Shown here: positions 23,602 through 31,045 of the stretch, in pieces
How positions within the stretch are numbered: position 1 is the stretch's first letter
Layout: every line of letters begins with the position of its first letter
NCBI GenBank assembly: GCA_910586285.1
Contig: CAJUGR010000001.1
Location: forward strand, 1-36,140
Reading direction: 5' to 3'
From: an uncultured Erysipelotrichaceae bacterium
Lineage (GTDB): Bacteria; Bacillota_I; Bacilli_A; Erysipelotrichales; Erysipelotrichaceae
Length of the DNA: 36,140 nucleotides
The notes under the pieces: generated by a model
Database searches by the model: none
Told to the model about the DNA's origin: nothing
The model's input: only the letters and a program-made list of their open reading frames with translations
Position numbers and translations under genes: made by a program

Positions 23602-23617
23602 TGGCACATAACTTGCT
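23602..23617 (+). promoter_or_regulatory. sigma-54 (-24/-12) promoter of the PTS operon
   Basis: TGGCAC (23602-23607), exactly five bases, then TTGCT (23613-23617). This is a full match to the sigma-54 consensus TGGCAC-N5-TTGCW. It lies 71 nt before the EIIB start, directly downstream of the GAFTGA-bearing activator gene, and rpoN is in the same window. Confidence 0.95.
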
Positions 23618-23687
23618 AGTATAAAAGTGAAGCGGCAAAAAACGACATATAGTTCTGGTCGCTGCGCATCAGGAAGGAGGAAAAAGA

Positions 23688-24170
23688 ATGAGTATTATTT
23701 TAGGCAGAGTGGATTATCGCTTATTGCATGGGATTGTTGCGACGATGTGGGCGCCGCAGTCCGGCGCTCAGCGGGTGATGGTGATCGATGATCACACCGC
23801 AAACGATCCGATTATCAAGGAAAGTATGCGTTTGGGAAAGCCGGCCGGTATGGCTTGCTCAATTATCACAGAGGAAACCGCTATTAACAATTTTAAAGCC
23901 GGAAAATACGATGATCACAAAGTGTTTGTTGTATGTGAAGATCCAAACGTGTTCCTGCGTTTGGAGGAAGAAGCCGGTCAAAAGATTCCGCGTATTGTGA
24001 TCGGAATTACCCGTGATCGTGACAGTGGAACCAAAGTCAGCTCCCGTGCATCCGTAAAAGATGAAGAAAAGCCGATTTACAAAAAGCTGATCGAAAACGG
24101 AACCGATGTCGATGTACAGTTTACGACGACCGATAAAGCTGTGGCATTGACGCATGCTATGGAAATATAA
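23688..24170 (+). CDS. PTS mannose/fructose-family EIIB component
   Basis: The cytoplasmic EIIB domain passes phosphate from EIIA to the incoming sugar. The 160 residues match the usual size. The phospho-acceptor is His14 in RVDYRLLHG, equivalent to the RIDDRLIHGQ motif of the family; the second acidic residue is replaced by Tyr. AGGAAGGAGG precedes the ATG. It is the first gene of the sigma-54 operon, followed 17 nt later by EIIC. The specificity (mannose, fructose, sorbose, amino sugar) cannot be decided from EIIB alone. Confidence 0.95.
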   Translation: MSIILGRVDYRLLHGIVATMWAPQSGAQRVMVIDDHTANDPIIKESMRLGKPAGMACSIITEETAINNFKAGKYDDHKVFVVCEDPNVFLRLEEEAGQKIPRIVIGITRDRDSGTKVSSRASVKDEEKPIYKKLIENGTDVDVQFTTTDKAVALTHAMEI

Positions 24171-24187
24171 GAGGAGGAAAGAATGAA

Positions 24188-24964
24188 ATGGAATTATCAG
24201 CAATTCAGATTATATTAATTACTTTGATTGCGTATTTGAAAATGACAGATACCGTGACCACACAGCTGTTTGCTTTCAACACCATCGTTGTCGGATGGCT
24301 GACCGGTTTGGTCGTCGGTGATCCGATGACCGGTTTATCCATCGGCGCTACGATGCAGCTGATGTCAATGGGTGTCGTTGCCGTCGGCGGTTCATCCATG
24401 CCGGATTATCCGATTGCGGCCATTATCGCTACAACGATTGCCGTAACCACCGGCAAAGGAATGGAAGCCGGTTTGGCAATCGGTCTGCCGGTTGCGATGC
24501 TTGGGGTAAACTTTGATGTTATTTATAAGATCTTCAACGGCTTCTTGGCACGGAAAGAAACATCTTTGATCGAAGAAGGAAAATTCCAGAAGGCTTTGAA
24601 TTTAATTAAGATCTCGCCGATTTTCTACGGCTTATGTTCAGCAATTCCGGTATTTGTTTGCTGCGTTGCCGGCGCTCCGGTTGTCAATGCTATCTTAGAC
24701 TTCATGCCGGAATGGTTCACAACCGGTTTGAGCATTGCGGGCGGTGTACTGCCCGGTGTTGGTATGGCGATGCTGTTAATGTATATGCCTTTGAATAAAT
24801 ACTGGTCCTTCTTATTGGTTGGATTTGTATTGGCTGCCTACTTAAACGTGTCGGTTTTGGGTATTGCAATGGTCGGTCTGGCTGCGGCATACGAGGTGTA
24901 TAAGAAACAAATGAACAGCGGTACTGTCGGAACGGTTGCTGCAGGAGGTTTGGAAGATGAGTAA
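24188..24964 (+). CDS. PTS mannose/fructose-family EIIC component
   Basis: The membrane component that forms the sugar translocation path together with EIID. The 258 residues contain many Gly/Ala-rich hydrophobic helices, with family-typical segments GLVVGDPMTGLSIGATMQL and GGVLPGVGMAMLL. The start is ATG 24188, 10 nt after AGGAGG; a closer out-of-frame ATG at 24183 opens only a few codons. Its last codons overlap the EIID start by 8 nt, which couples the synthesis of the two partners. Confidence 0.95.
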   Translation: MELSAIQIILITLIAYLKMTDTVTTQLFAFNTIVVGWLTGLVVGDPMTGLSIGATMQLMSMGVVAVGGSSMPDYPIAAIIATTIAVTTGKGMEAGLAIGLPVAMLGVNFDVIYKIFNGFLARKETSLIEEGKFQKALNLIKISPIFYGLCSAIPVFVCCVAGAPVVNAILDFMPEWFTTGLSIAGGVLPGVGMAMLLMYMPLNKYWSFLLVGFVLAAYLNVSVLGIAMVGLAAAYEVYKKQMNSGTVGTVAAGGLEDE

Positions 24965-25757
24965 AGAAAAAGTATTGGCAAAAAAGGATCTGCGTAAAGC
25001 GGCTTGGCGATGGCTGATGGGTATTTCTACCTTTAACTATGAAACACAGTTGGCTCCTTCGGCATTCTTCTCGGTTTATCCGTGCTTGAGAAAAATGTAT
25101 CCTGATGATGAGGATTTGAAGAAATCCTGTTTGAACTATATGCGTTATTATAATACGATGCCATGGATTTCTCCATTTGTCATCGGCGCAGCGCTCGGTA
25201 TCGAAGATGAAGGCGGTATCGCTTCTTTGGATGCGGTCAATGACTTCAAAGTCGGTCTGATGGGACCGCTGGCGGGTATTGGTGATACGATCGGCTGGGC
25301 CATGATTCCAACGATCTTTGGATCGATTGCCGCAAGTATGGGCATGGAGGGAAATCCCTTAGGTATCTTCTTGTGGGCCGGCTTTACCTTTGCGTTCTTA
25401 GCAGTTCGTATTTTACAATACGAGTGGGGCTATGGCATGGGTGTTAATGTCATCACGAAATTTGGCAAGCAGATTACCGTATTTACGGAAGCCTGCTCAG
25501 TTCTTGGTTTAACCGTGGTCGGTTCCTTGATCGCAACCGTAGTCAAATTGAATACGGGTTTGAGTTTCCAAAATGGCGATGTTGTCATGGAAGTACAAAG
25601 CTTGATCGATGGCGTGATGCCTGCCTTATTGCCGGTAGCGGCTGTTGCGATTATTTACTATTTCATGAAAGTGAAAAAAGTGAAAATGACATGGATGATT
25701 TTGTTTATCATTATCGCTTCCATGATCGGTGCAGCGACAGGAATTTTTACCGCATAG
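24957..25757 (+). CDS. PTS mannose/fructose-family EIID component
   Basis: The second membrane subunit, unique to the mannose-type PTS. It has 266 residues. The hallmark N-terminal cytosolic segment (ADLRKAAWRW-like, here KKDLRKAAWRWLMG) and the glycine-rich motif GPLAGIGDTIGW are present, with hydrophobic helices at the C-terminal end. The start is ATG 24957, 8 nt after AGGAGG (24943-24948), and overlaps the EIIC stop. A longer upstream ATG (24936) precedes the ribosome-binding site and is rejected. Confidence 0.95.
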   Translation: MSKEKVLAKKDLRKAAWRWLMGISTFNYETQLAPSAFFSVYPCLRKMYPDDEDLKKSCLNYMRYYNTMPWISPFVIGAALGIEDEGGIASLDAVNDFKVGLMGPLAGIGDTIGWAMIPTIFGSIAASMGMEGNPLGIFLWAGFTFAFLAVRILQYEWGYGMGVNVITKFGKQITVFTEACSVLGLTVVGSLIATVVKLNTGLSFQNGDVVMEVQSLIDGVMPALLPVAAVAIIYYFMKVKKVKMTWMILFIIIASMIGAATGIFTA

Positions 25758-25772
25758 AAAGAAGGATAACTC

Positions 25773-26999
25773 TTGAAAGCTGCGACTTGTGTCGCTGATA
25801 TTACCCCGCAAACGCCGGTTTATCTGGCCGGTTATGTGGGCGAAGCAAGAAAACATCCGGCACAGGGGGTGCATGATGCCCCCCTTGCCGTTTCACTATT
25901 GTTGGAAACGGAATCAACACGTGTGCTGTTTCTGAGCATTGACACGTTAGCCATCAGTGGGGAAAAAGCGACCGTGATTAGAAAAAGAATTCATGAGGTT
26001 ATGGATATTGAAGATGATCATATCATCATTAACGGTATTCATTCTCATTCATTACCCAATGCCTTTATGGGCGAAGAACTTTTCGGCACTCCGGATTGTC
26101 CGCAATACTTTGTGGCGGCAGTGGATCAAATCATAATGAGTATTACCACCCTGAGCGAGCGTTTGGTGGATGTCGATGCCAGCATTGGCACCGGTAAAAT
26201 TCATGGCTTTTACAGTAAACGCAGTGATATTCATGCACCGTTTGAGGACAACGCTGCCATTGTGAAATTCACACACAATGATCAAGTGGTAGCCGCTATG
26301 TGTAATTTTAACTGCCATGCAACGGTATTGGGACCGCAAAATATGCTTATTACCTCCGACATCATCGGCGAGGTTCGACATCGACTGAGTGAAGATCTCG
26401 GAGTGATTCCCTATACGTTTACCGGCGCCAGCGGCGATATCAGTAATCGTCAATATCGTCAAGGCAATGACTTTGACGAATTAGCGCGTGTAGGAGCCGG
26501 TATTCATGATTTATTTGTCAACATCAAGCATTATGAACCAACCAGTCTAAATAACATTTCAATTCAAACATACGATCATCATATTGCATATGATAATCGT
26601 TCGTACTATGATGAATATAAACAGGACATTGCGGAAGCGGAAGCGATTTTAGCAAAAAGCGATTTGCCTGTGGATGAATGGAAACTGAGAACATCGGAAA
26701 AGATGGCGCTGGAAAATAAACTGAAAATGGAAACAGTGGATTTTCATGTTCGCGGTATCGTGCTGCAGTGCGATGATTTCACCATTGTCACTTTCCCGGG
26801 CGAATTGGCAAGCAAGTTCGGCTTGGAACTAAGAAATCGTTGTCAGCGCAAGCATTTCCTGCTCATTGGCTATACAGATGGCTATCAAGGCTATTTTATC
26901 GAAGCAGAAGAATATGGTCGAACTTATGAAACCAAGGCCAGCAATACGCCCAAAGGTGAGAGTGAGCGCATTGTTAGCGAGATAGGAGATTTTTTATGA
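25773..26999 (+). CDS. neutral/alkaline ceramidase N-terminal-domain-like hydrolase
   Basis: The 408 residues resemble the catalytic N-terminal domain of neutral ceramidases, zinc enzymes that cleave N-acyl amide bonds. Supporting segments are the opening CVADITPQTPVYLAGY, INGIHSHSLP (His90, His92, probable zinc ligands) and NFNCHATVLGP (His182), plus the C-terminal TFPGE motif. No signal peptide is present, so it acts in the cytosol, unlike secreted ceramidases. The start is TTG 25773, 6 nt after AAGGA, and the stop overlaps the EIIA start (ATGA). Its place between PTS genes suggests it acts on the imported sugar phosphate, perhaps removing an N-acyl group. That is inference; the true substrate is unknown. 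Confidence 0.8.
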   Translation: MKAATCVADITPQTPVYLAGYVGEARKHPAQGVHDAPLAVSLLLETESTRVLFLSIDTLAISGEKATVIRKRIHEVMDIEDDHIIINGIHSHSLPNAFMGEELFGTPDCPQYFVAAVDQIIMSITTLSERLVDVDASIGTGKIHGFYSKRSDIHAPFEDNAAIVKFTHNDQVVAAMCNFNCHATVLGPQNMLITSDIIGEVRHRLSEDLGVIPYTFTGASGDISNRQYRQGNDFDELARVGAGIHDLFVNIKHYEPTSLNNISIQTYDHHIAYDNRSYYDEYKQDIAEAEAILAKSDLPVDEWKLRTSEKMALENKLKMETVDFHVRGIVLQCDDFTIVTFPGELASKFGLELRNRCQRKHFLLIGYTDGYQGYFIEAEEYGRTYETKASNTPKGESERIVSEIGDFL

Positions 27000-27418
27000 G
27001 AAGATTTGTTTTTGCATCCCATCATTATATGGCACATGGTCTAAAGGATACTGTGGATTTTCTGACCAATCAAGCAAAGAAAATTTATGATATTAACGCC
27101 TATGTCGAGGAAGAAAAAAAGGATATTGATGTCGTGGTCAAAGAGCTGTTTGCCTCCTTTGATCCTGACGATGAGGTCATTGTACTCACCGATTTGATGG
27201 GTGGCAGTGTCTATCAGAAATTCTTTCCATACATGAATGATCATGTACACGTCATTTGCGGTATGAATTTACCATTGGCGATGAGTTTTCTGCTCGCTTC
27301 GGAAGATCAGACGTTGACGCAGGAATCGGTGGACGCCATCATTGAGGAATGCAAAAAACAGATCGTATATGTGAATTCTTTATCTGCAGCCTCGGCAATG
27401 GACTGCGATGATGAATAA
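26996..27418 (+). CDS. PTS mannose/fructose-family EIIA component
   Basis: The soluble EIIA protein takes phosphate from HPr and gives it to EIIB. The 140 residues match the EIIA-Man fold. The phospho-site is in FVFASHHYMAHGL (His9 or His10; the family pattern is SHG). A second conserved block, LTDLMGGSVYQ, corresponds to the TDLFGGSPFN loop of the family. It is separate from EIIB, whereas some relatives have a fused EIIAB. It overlaps the ceramidase-like gene by 4 nt. A hairpin terminator starts 6 nt after its stop, so the downstream genes may be transcribed at a lower level. Confidence 0.93.
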   Translation: MRRFVFASHHYMAHGLKDTVDFLTNQAKKIYDINAYVEEEKKDIDVVVKELFASFDPDDEVIVLTDLMGGSVYQKFFPYMNDHVHVICGMNLPLAMSFLLASEDQTLTQESVDAIIEECKKQIVYVNSLSAASAMDCDDE

Positions 27419-27423
27419 CATGG

Positions 27424-27467
27424 GAAGACTTTGAAGTGATTGGGAGCGCTCGAAGTCTTCTTTCTTT
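27424..27467 (+). terminator. intra-operon terminator/attenuator after EIIA
   Basis: GAAGACTT (27424-27431) pairs perfectly with AAGTCTTC (27453-27460), followed by TTTCTTT. The loop is long (21 nt), so the hairpin is moderate and read-through into the Nif3-like gene is likely. No new promoter is visible before that gene. Confidence 0.65.
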
Positions 27468-27489
27468 AATGTTTGCGAAAGGAGAAGTG

Positions 27490-28296
27490 ATGGTGGAGGT
27501 ACAGGATGTAATTGATTTATTTGAGCAGGAAGGCACATGGGTGGATTGGCAGGGGAAAACTCGGGATCATTTGTTAGTGGGGGAGGAATTACAAGAAGTG
27601 AAGCGGATTGGTGTCTGTTGGGTAGCTAGCCGCTACGCGGTGATGGAGGCAATCAAGCAGGGCATTGATTTGATCATAACCCATGAAAATCCGTTTTATC
27701 AATGTTCTACCCAAATGAATACAGCGGCATTTAAGGCAGCGAATGATAAGTGTCAACTGCTCATAAAGCATCACATCAGCGTATATCGCTGCCATGATGT
27801 TTGGGACCGCCTTGATGAATATGGGGTTGCCGATCAATGGGTGAAGCGCTTAGGATTTACCAAAGCAGCGTCAAATTCGCAGAGCTTTTATCGACTCATG
27901 AATACCGATGGTCAATCATTGGAGAAAATTGCTTGCCGGATCACTCATGCGCTATCAGTAGATGGAGAAAACGGCGTCTATGTGTTTGGCGATCCCAATC
28001 GCAAGGTGAAACGATTGGTGAGTGGTACCGGAGCGATCACGAATTTATATGAGATGCTGGTATATGAGCCGGATGCCGTGATCGTCAGCGATGACGGGGT
28101 ACAAACCTATGATGCGGCACAATATGCAGTGGATCATGATTTAGGCATGATTGTCGTCAATCATGCCGCTTGCGAAAAGGCCGGTTTGAAAGCAATGGTT
28201 CCTTGGCTTCGCCAACGTTTGGGGGTGAAATCAGTCAAGTATTTGGATGATGGAATTCGCATTCGTTATTATACCAATCATTTAAGCAGTCACTGA
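27490..28296 (+). CDS. Nif3-like dinuclear-metal protein (first copy)
   Basis: The 268 residues are of the Nif3/YqfO (GTP cyclohydrolase I type 2-like) family, which binds two metal ions and whose physiological reaction is generally unresolved. Putative ligands are visible: THENP (His65, Glu66), CHDVWD (His102, Asp103) and, near the C-terminus, NHAACE (His225, Glu229). The start is ATG 27490 (or GTG 27487), directly after AAAGGAG; the open frame upstream to 27436 crosses the terminator hairpin and is rejected. It lies in the PTS operon between EIIA and a phosphatase. A diverged second copy follows at 29804, suggesting a metabolic role in this pathway. Confidence 0.82.
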   Translation: MVEVQDVIDLFEQEGTWVDWQGKTRDHLLVGEELQEVKRIGVCWVASRYAVMEAIKQGIDLIITHENPFYQCSTQMNTAAFKAANDKCQLLIKHHISVYRCHDVWDRLDEYGVADQWVKRLGFTKAASNSQSFYRLMNTDGQSLEKIACRITHALSVDGENGVYVFGDPNRKVKRLVSGTGAITNLYEMLVYEPDAVIVSDDGVQTYDAAQYAVDHDLGMIVVNHAACEKAGLKAMVPWLRQRLGVKSVKYLDDGIRIRYYTNHLSSH

Positions 28297-28318
28297 AAAG
28301 GCAGGAAGGAGGTGGAAA

Positions 28319-29065
28319 ATGAGTATCGAAAATTTTCGCTGTATTAGCGGCAGTGGCGACCATCAGCGCATCAAGGCCGGTAAGTTATATCGCAGCGGTC
28401 GTTTGTGCGAGGCAACAAAAGCGGATATCAAAATGCTTGCGGCCCATAAAATTCGCCATATTGTAGATTTGCGCAGTGAGGAAGAACGACAGGTTGATCC
28501 TTATGAACTGCCCGCTTGTTTTCAGGTTCATGAAATCAGTGCGCTGCGAACCCGTGAAGGTTTGGAAAACTTTTATTTTTTTCAGTTGATTGATGAACAT
28601 TCCAATGCGGAAACGATTCGTCAAGCTGCATCTTTTGTCCATGAAGGGTATCAAATACTGCCGTTTCATAACCGGGCATTTTCGCTATTGTTGGAATTGA
28701 TGGAAAAAGACGATGGCGCAATTTTATTTCATTGCAGCTCCGGAAAAGATCGCACCGGTGTTTTCGCGGCTTTGATTCAAAAACTATTGGGAGTTAAGGA
28801 AGCAGATATTTGGGCAGGATATTTAGAATCCAATGACTATGTTATGGAATACGCTGTTCAAAATGCCGATCGTTTGGGCTTTCAGGGAGAAGAGCGGGAC
28901 ACGGTTATTTACTGTTGCTGTGTACACGAAGAACTGTTACAATCCACATGGGATGCCATACTCACGATTTATCCCGATTGGCCAAGCTTTTTTGAACAGG
29001 AGTATCAGTTGAATGCGGCAAGGATTCAGCGTTTACAGCAGCGTTATTGTGAAAGAGTAGGCTGA
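28319..29065 (+). CDS. tyrosine/dual-specificity-type protein phosphatase
   Basis: A 248-residue cytosolic phosphatase of the bacterial IphP/PTP type. The P-loop HCSSGKDRTG (138-147) gives nucleophile Cys139 and Arg145. The N-terminal block SGRLCEAT and VDLRSEEER is also family typical, with the DLR motif used in substrate binding. Such enzymes dephosphorylate phosphotyrosine proteins, phosphoinositides or small phosphate esters. Its position in a sugar-phosphate operon makes a metabolite phosphatase role as likely as signalling. AAGGAGGTG precedes the ATG. The next (dead) kinase started at TTG 29067, 1 nt after its stop. Confidence 0.9.
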   Translation: MSIENFRCISGSGDHQRIKAGKLYRSGRLCEATKADIKMLAAHKIRHIVDLRSEEERQVDPYELPACFQVHEISALRTREGLENFYFFQLIDEHSNAETIRQAASFVHEGYQILPFHNRAFSLLLELMEKDDGAILFHCSSGKDRTGVFAALIQKLLGVKEADIWAGYLESNDYVMEYAVQNADRLGFQGEERDTVIYCCCVHEELLQSTWDAILTIYPDWPSFFEQEYQLNAARIQRLQQRYCERVG

Positions 29066-29066
29066 T

Positions 29067-29786
29067 TTGAATAGTGTGTATGCATTTACGGTATATGGTC
29101 TTAGTGTCAAGGCAAGCTATGATGATGGAGATGTTGAACAAATTCTGCGTCCTCTTATCAGATGTTGGCAGAATTTATAAAAGGTAAAACAACGCCGCGT
29201 CTTTGTCTTTTTGGCTATTCTTCCGGCTGTGGAAAAAACACATCGTCACTGTTTTCGGAACATTTATCACGGCAGGTGATCATGAACCTATACAAACTAT
29301 CGGCATGGATGGTTTATCCATTATTTCAATGCTTATTTGGCAATGCATACGGATTGTGAAAACGGTAAAACTGCCAATACAGCGTAAAAGTGGTAGTGAT
29401 ACGTATGATGTGGAGGAGCTGAAACAAAAAATCATCGCCAGATGCACAATGGATAATTTACGGCCGATCTCTTCGCATGAAATCCATGATGTGATAGAAG
29501 ATTAGGTTCGTTTGGAGCGAACATCATTTTAATTGAAGCAAACTATCTGTTATTGAACAGCGGCACTTGGCAATCGTTGATCACTGATTGTGATGACAGC
29601 GTTTTTGCTTTGGCTGATGAAACAGAACTGCGGCAGCACTTGATTGAAGGCAAAGTAGCCGGAGACAGTGATTCTAAGGCGGTTTGGCAGCTCTATGAAC
29701 AGAGTGATCGTCACAATATCGTTTAGGTGCTGAATGAGCGTCATGATGCCAATGCAGAATTGATAATGAAACAAAATCGTTTTATT
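29067..29786 (+). pseudogene. P-loop sugar/nucleoside kinase (FrcK/uridine-kinase-like), multiply frameshifted
   Basis: Pieces of one kinase lie in order over 720 nt in three frames. From TTG 29067: MNSVYAFTVYGLSVKASYDD to a stop at the end of WQNL. In frame 29162: PRLCLFGYSSGCGKNTSS, a damaged Walker A (29225-29239). In frame 29203: PIQTIGMDG, then a shift to FIHYFNAYLAMH and ENGKTA, then a shift back to SDTYDVEELKQKI. In frame 29523: EANYLLLNSGTW, ADETELRQHLIE, WQLYEQSDRHNIV, an in-frame TAG (29724-29726), then VLNERHDANAELI. The order and motifs match nucleoside/nucleotide kinase family proteins found in sugar operons. At least three frameshifts and a nonsense codon show it is inactive. 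It was once the next gene of this operon. Confidence 0.85.
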
Positions 29787-29803
29787 CTAGGAGGACATAA
29801 CCA

Positions 29804-30655
29804 ATGCAAATTAAAGAAGTTATCGAAAGAATCAAGGCATATCATAAAGGGGAGTGGGAAGGACAAGCCATCCAAGAGGATACCACCCGTGACAAGATTC
29901 TTTATGGCAATCCCGATCAGGAATGCACCGGAATCGTCACAACATGTTGGGCAACGGCAGATGTGATCAAACAAGCGGCAGCGAAAGGAGCGAATTTGAT
30001 TATCGCCCATGAAGCGCTGTTTTGGAATCACGGCGATCATATTGATTGGTTACAGGAAAGCGGTAATCGAACGTTTGCGGCCAAGCAAAAACTGTTGGAG
30101 GATAATGGCATCGTTGTTTGGCGTGATCATGATTATATTCATTCGGGCATTCCGATGGGGGACGGCGCTTATACCGATGGTATTTTCTATGGCGTGGCGG
30201 ATAAATTGGGGTGGGTTGATTACATTTGTCCCAATGATATTCACAGTCCCTTGCATTTTGAAATCCCGGAAACAACCGTGAAAGATTTGGCTGAATTTTT
30301 GGTCGAACGCCTGCATTTAAACGGTGTAAAGATCTTAGGCGATCTTCATAACACGGTGAAAAAAGTACGCATTCCGTTTCATATTTTGGCGGATGCCAAA
30401 GATTCAATTATTGAAGCCGATCAAGAAGGGATTGATTGTTTCTTAACGATGGAACTGATTGATTTCACCTTGGCCGAATACATTCGTGACAGCAGTATGC
30501 TGGGGTTGAATAAGTCGGTTATCGGTATGGGACATTTTAATCTGGAGGAACCGGGAATGGAATATATGGTGAAATATATTCCAGAGGCATTGGGAAGTGA
30601 TATTCCGTGCTGCTTCATCCAATCGGGAGATATGTACAAATACGTAACCAAATAA
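29804..30655 (+). CDS. Nif3-like dinuclear-metal protein (second copy)
   Basis: The 283 residues are of the Nif3-like family and clearly diverged from the copy at 27490. Putative metal ligands are IIAHEALFW (His69, Glu70), WRDHDYIH (Asp108, His109, Asp110) and, near the C-terminus, GHFNLEEPGME (His244, Glu248/249). An unusually aromatic loop (FWNHGDHIDW) follows the first ligand pair. AGGAGG (29789-29794) lies 9 nt before ATG. It is the last gene of the sigma-54 operon and is followed by a terminator. The reaction is unknown; two paralogues in one sugar operon suggest they act on different intermediates or as a hetero-oligomer. Confidence 0.85.
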   Translation: MQIKEVIERIKAYHKGEWEGQAIQEDTTRDKILYGNPDQECTGIVTTCWATADVIKQAAAKGANLIIAHEALFWNHGDHIDWLQESGNRTFAAKQKLLEDNGIVVWRDHDYIHSGIPMGDGAYTDGIFYGVADKLGWVDYICPNDIHSPLHFEIPETTVKDLAEFLVERLHLNGVKILGDLHNTVKKVRIPFHILADAKDSIIEADQEGIDCFLTMELIDFTLAEYIRDSSMLGLNKSVIGMGHFNLEEPGMEYMVKYIPEALGSDIPCCFIQSGDMYKYVTK

Positions 30656-30742
30656 TTTTGGTAATCTGGAATAAGGTGAGGTATACAAAAAATGGAATGT
30701 TAAATACAAGGAGGCTAGAGGTCCCAAGATTTGGAAGACAAG

Positions 30743-30767
30743 GAAGTGTATAAACTGCACTTCTTTT
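30743..30767 (+). terminator. Rho-independent terminator of the PTS operon
   Basis: GAAGTG (30743-30748) pairs with CACTTC (30758-30763), followed by TTTT. The stem is short but well placed, 87 nt after the last gene. Confidence 0.65.
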
Positions 30768-30789
30768 ATAATATGATGGGTCTGTCCTT

Positions 30790-30854
30790 CCTCTGCGGTG
30801 AAAATCCATAAGGGGCGTATGCCAAATGCCGAACGGCTTTCATGGTGTAAGAGG
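30790..30854 (+). ncRNA. candidate structured RNA, nested three-way junction
   Basis: The strand folds into nested elements: an outer stem CCTCT/AGAGG (30790-30794, 30850-30854); an inner stem CCAT/ATGG (30806-30809, 30842-30845); and inside it two adjacent hairpins, GGC-GTAT-GCC (30814-30823) and GCC-GAAC-GGC (30828-30837), joined by AAAT. A purine-rich GGTGAAAAT lies between the two stems. I cannot name a family. The phrase resembles part of a group II intron domain I, and the site directly after a terminator hairpin fits class C insertion. No intron start, domain V or reverse transcriptase is present. The rest of 30768-31015 shows no gene. Confidence 0.35.
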
Positions 30855-31015
30855 GCAATTAAATTTGCACGACTCGCTTGTACACATTATTATAGCGTAT
30901 TTCAATGTGTCTATAAGGAAAAAACAACAATAATAAAAACGAGTAATAAGCAATAACGATCATTTTATGATTCATTGCTGAGATATGACGATTCCATTAT
31001 TGTCATAAGGAAATT

Positions 31016-31024
31016 TGTTATAAT
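31016..31024 (+). promoter_or_regulatory. extended -10 promoter for rpoN
   Basis: TG-T-TATAAT: a perfect TATAAT (31019-31024) with an upstream TG (31016-31017). The only TTGTCA lies 13 nt away, too close, so the extended -10 would carry most of the recognition. AAAGGAGG follows before ATG 31046. Confidence 0.6.
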
Positions 31025-31045
31025 AGAGAGAAAGGAGGCGGATGG

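Noticed and set aside
29203..29505. A 100-codon open frame as a separate gene
   Set aside because: Its sequence (GMDG, YDVEELKQKI) is the middle of the frameshifted kinase, not an independent protein.
30795..30860. A cobalamin riboswitch, because of GCGGTGAAAATCC
   Set aside because: The B12-box and other conserved blocks are missing and no B12 gene follows.
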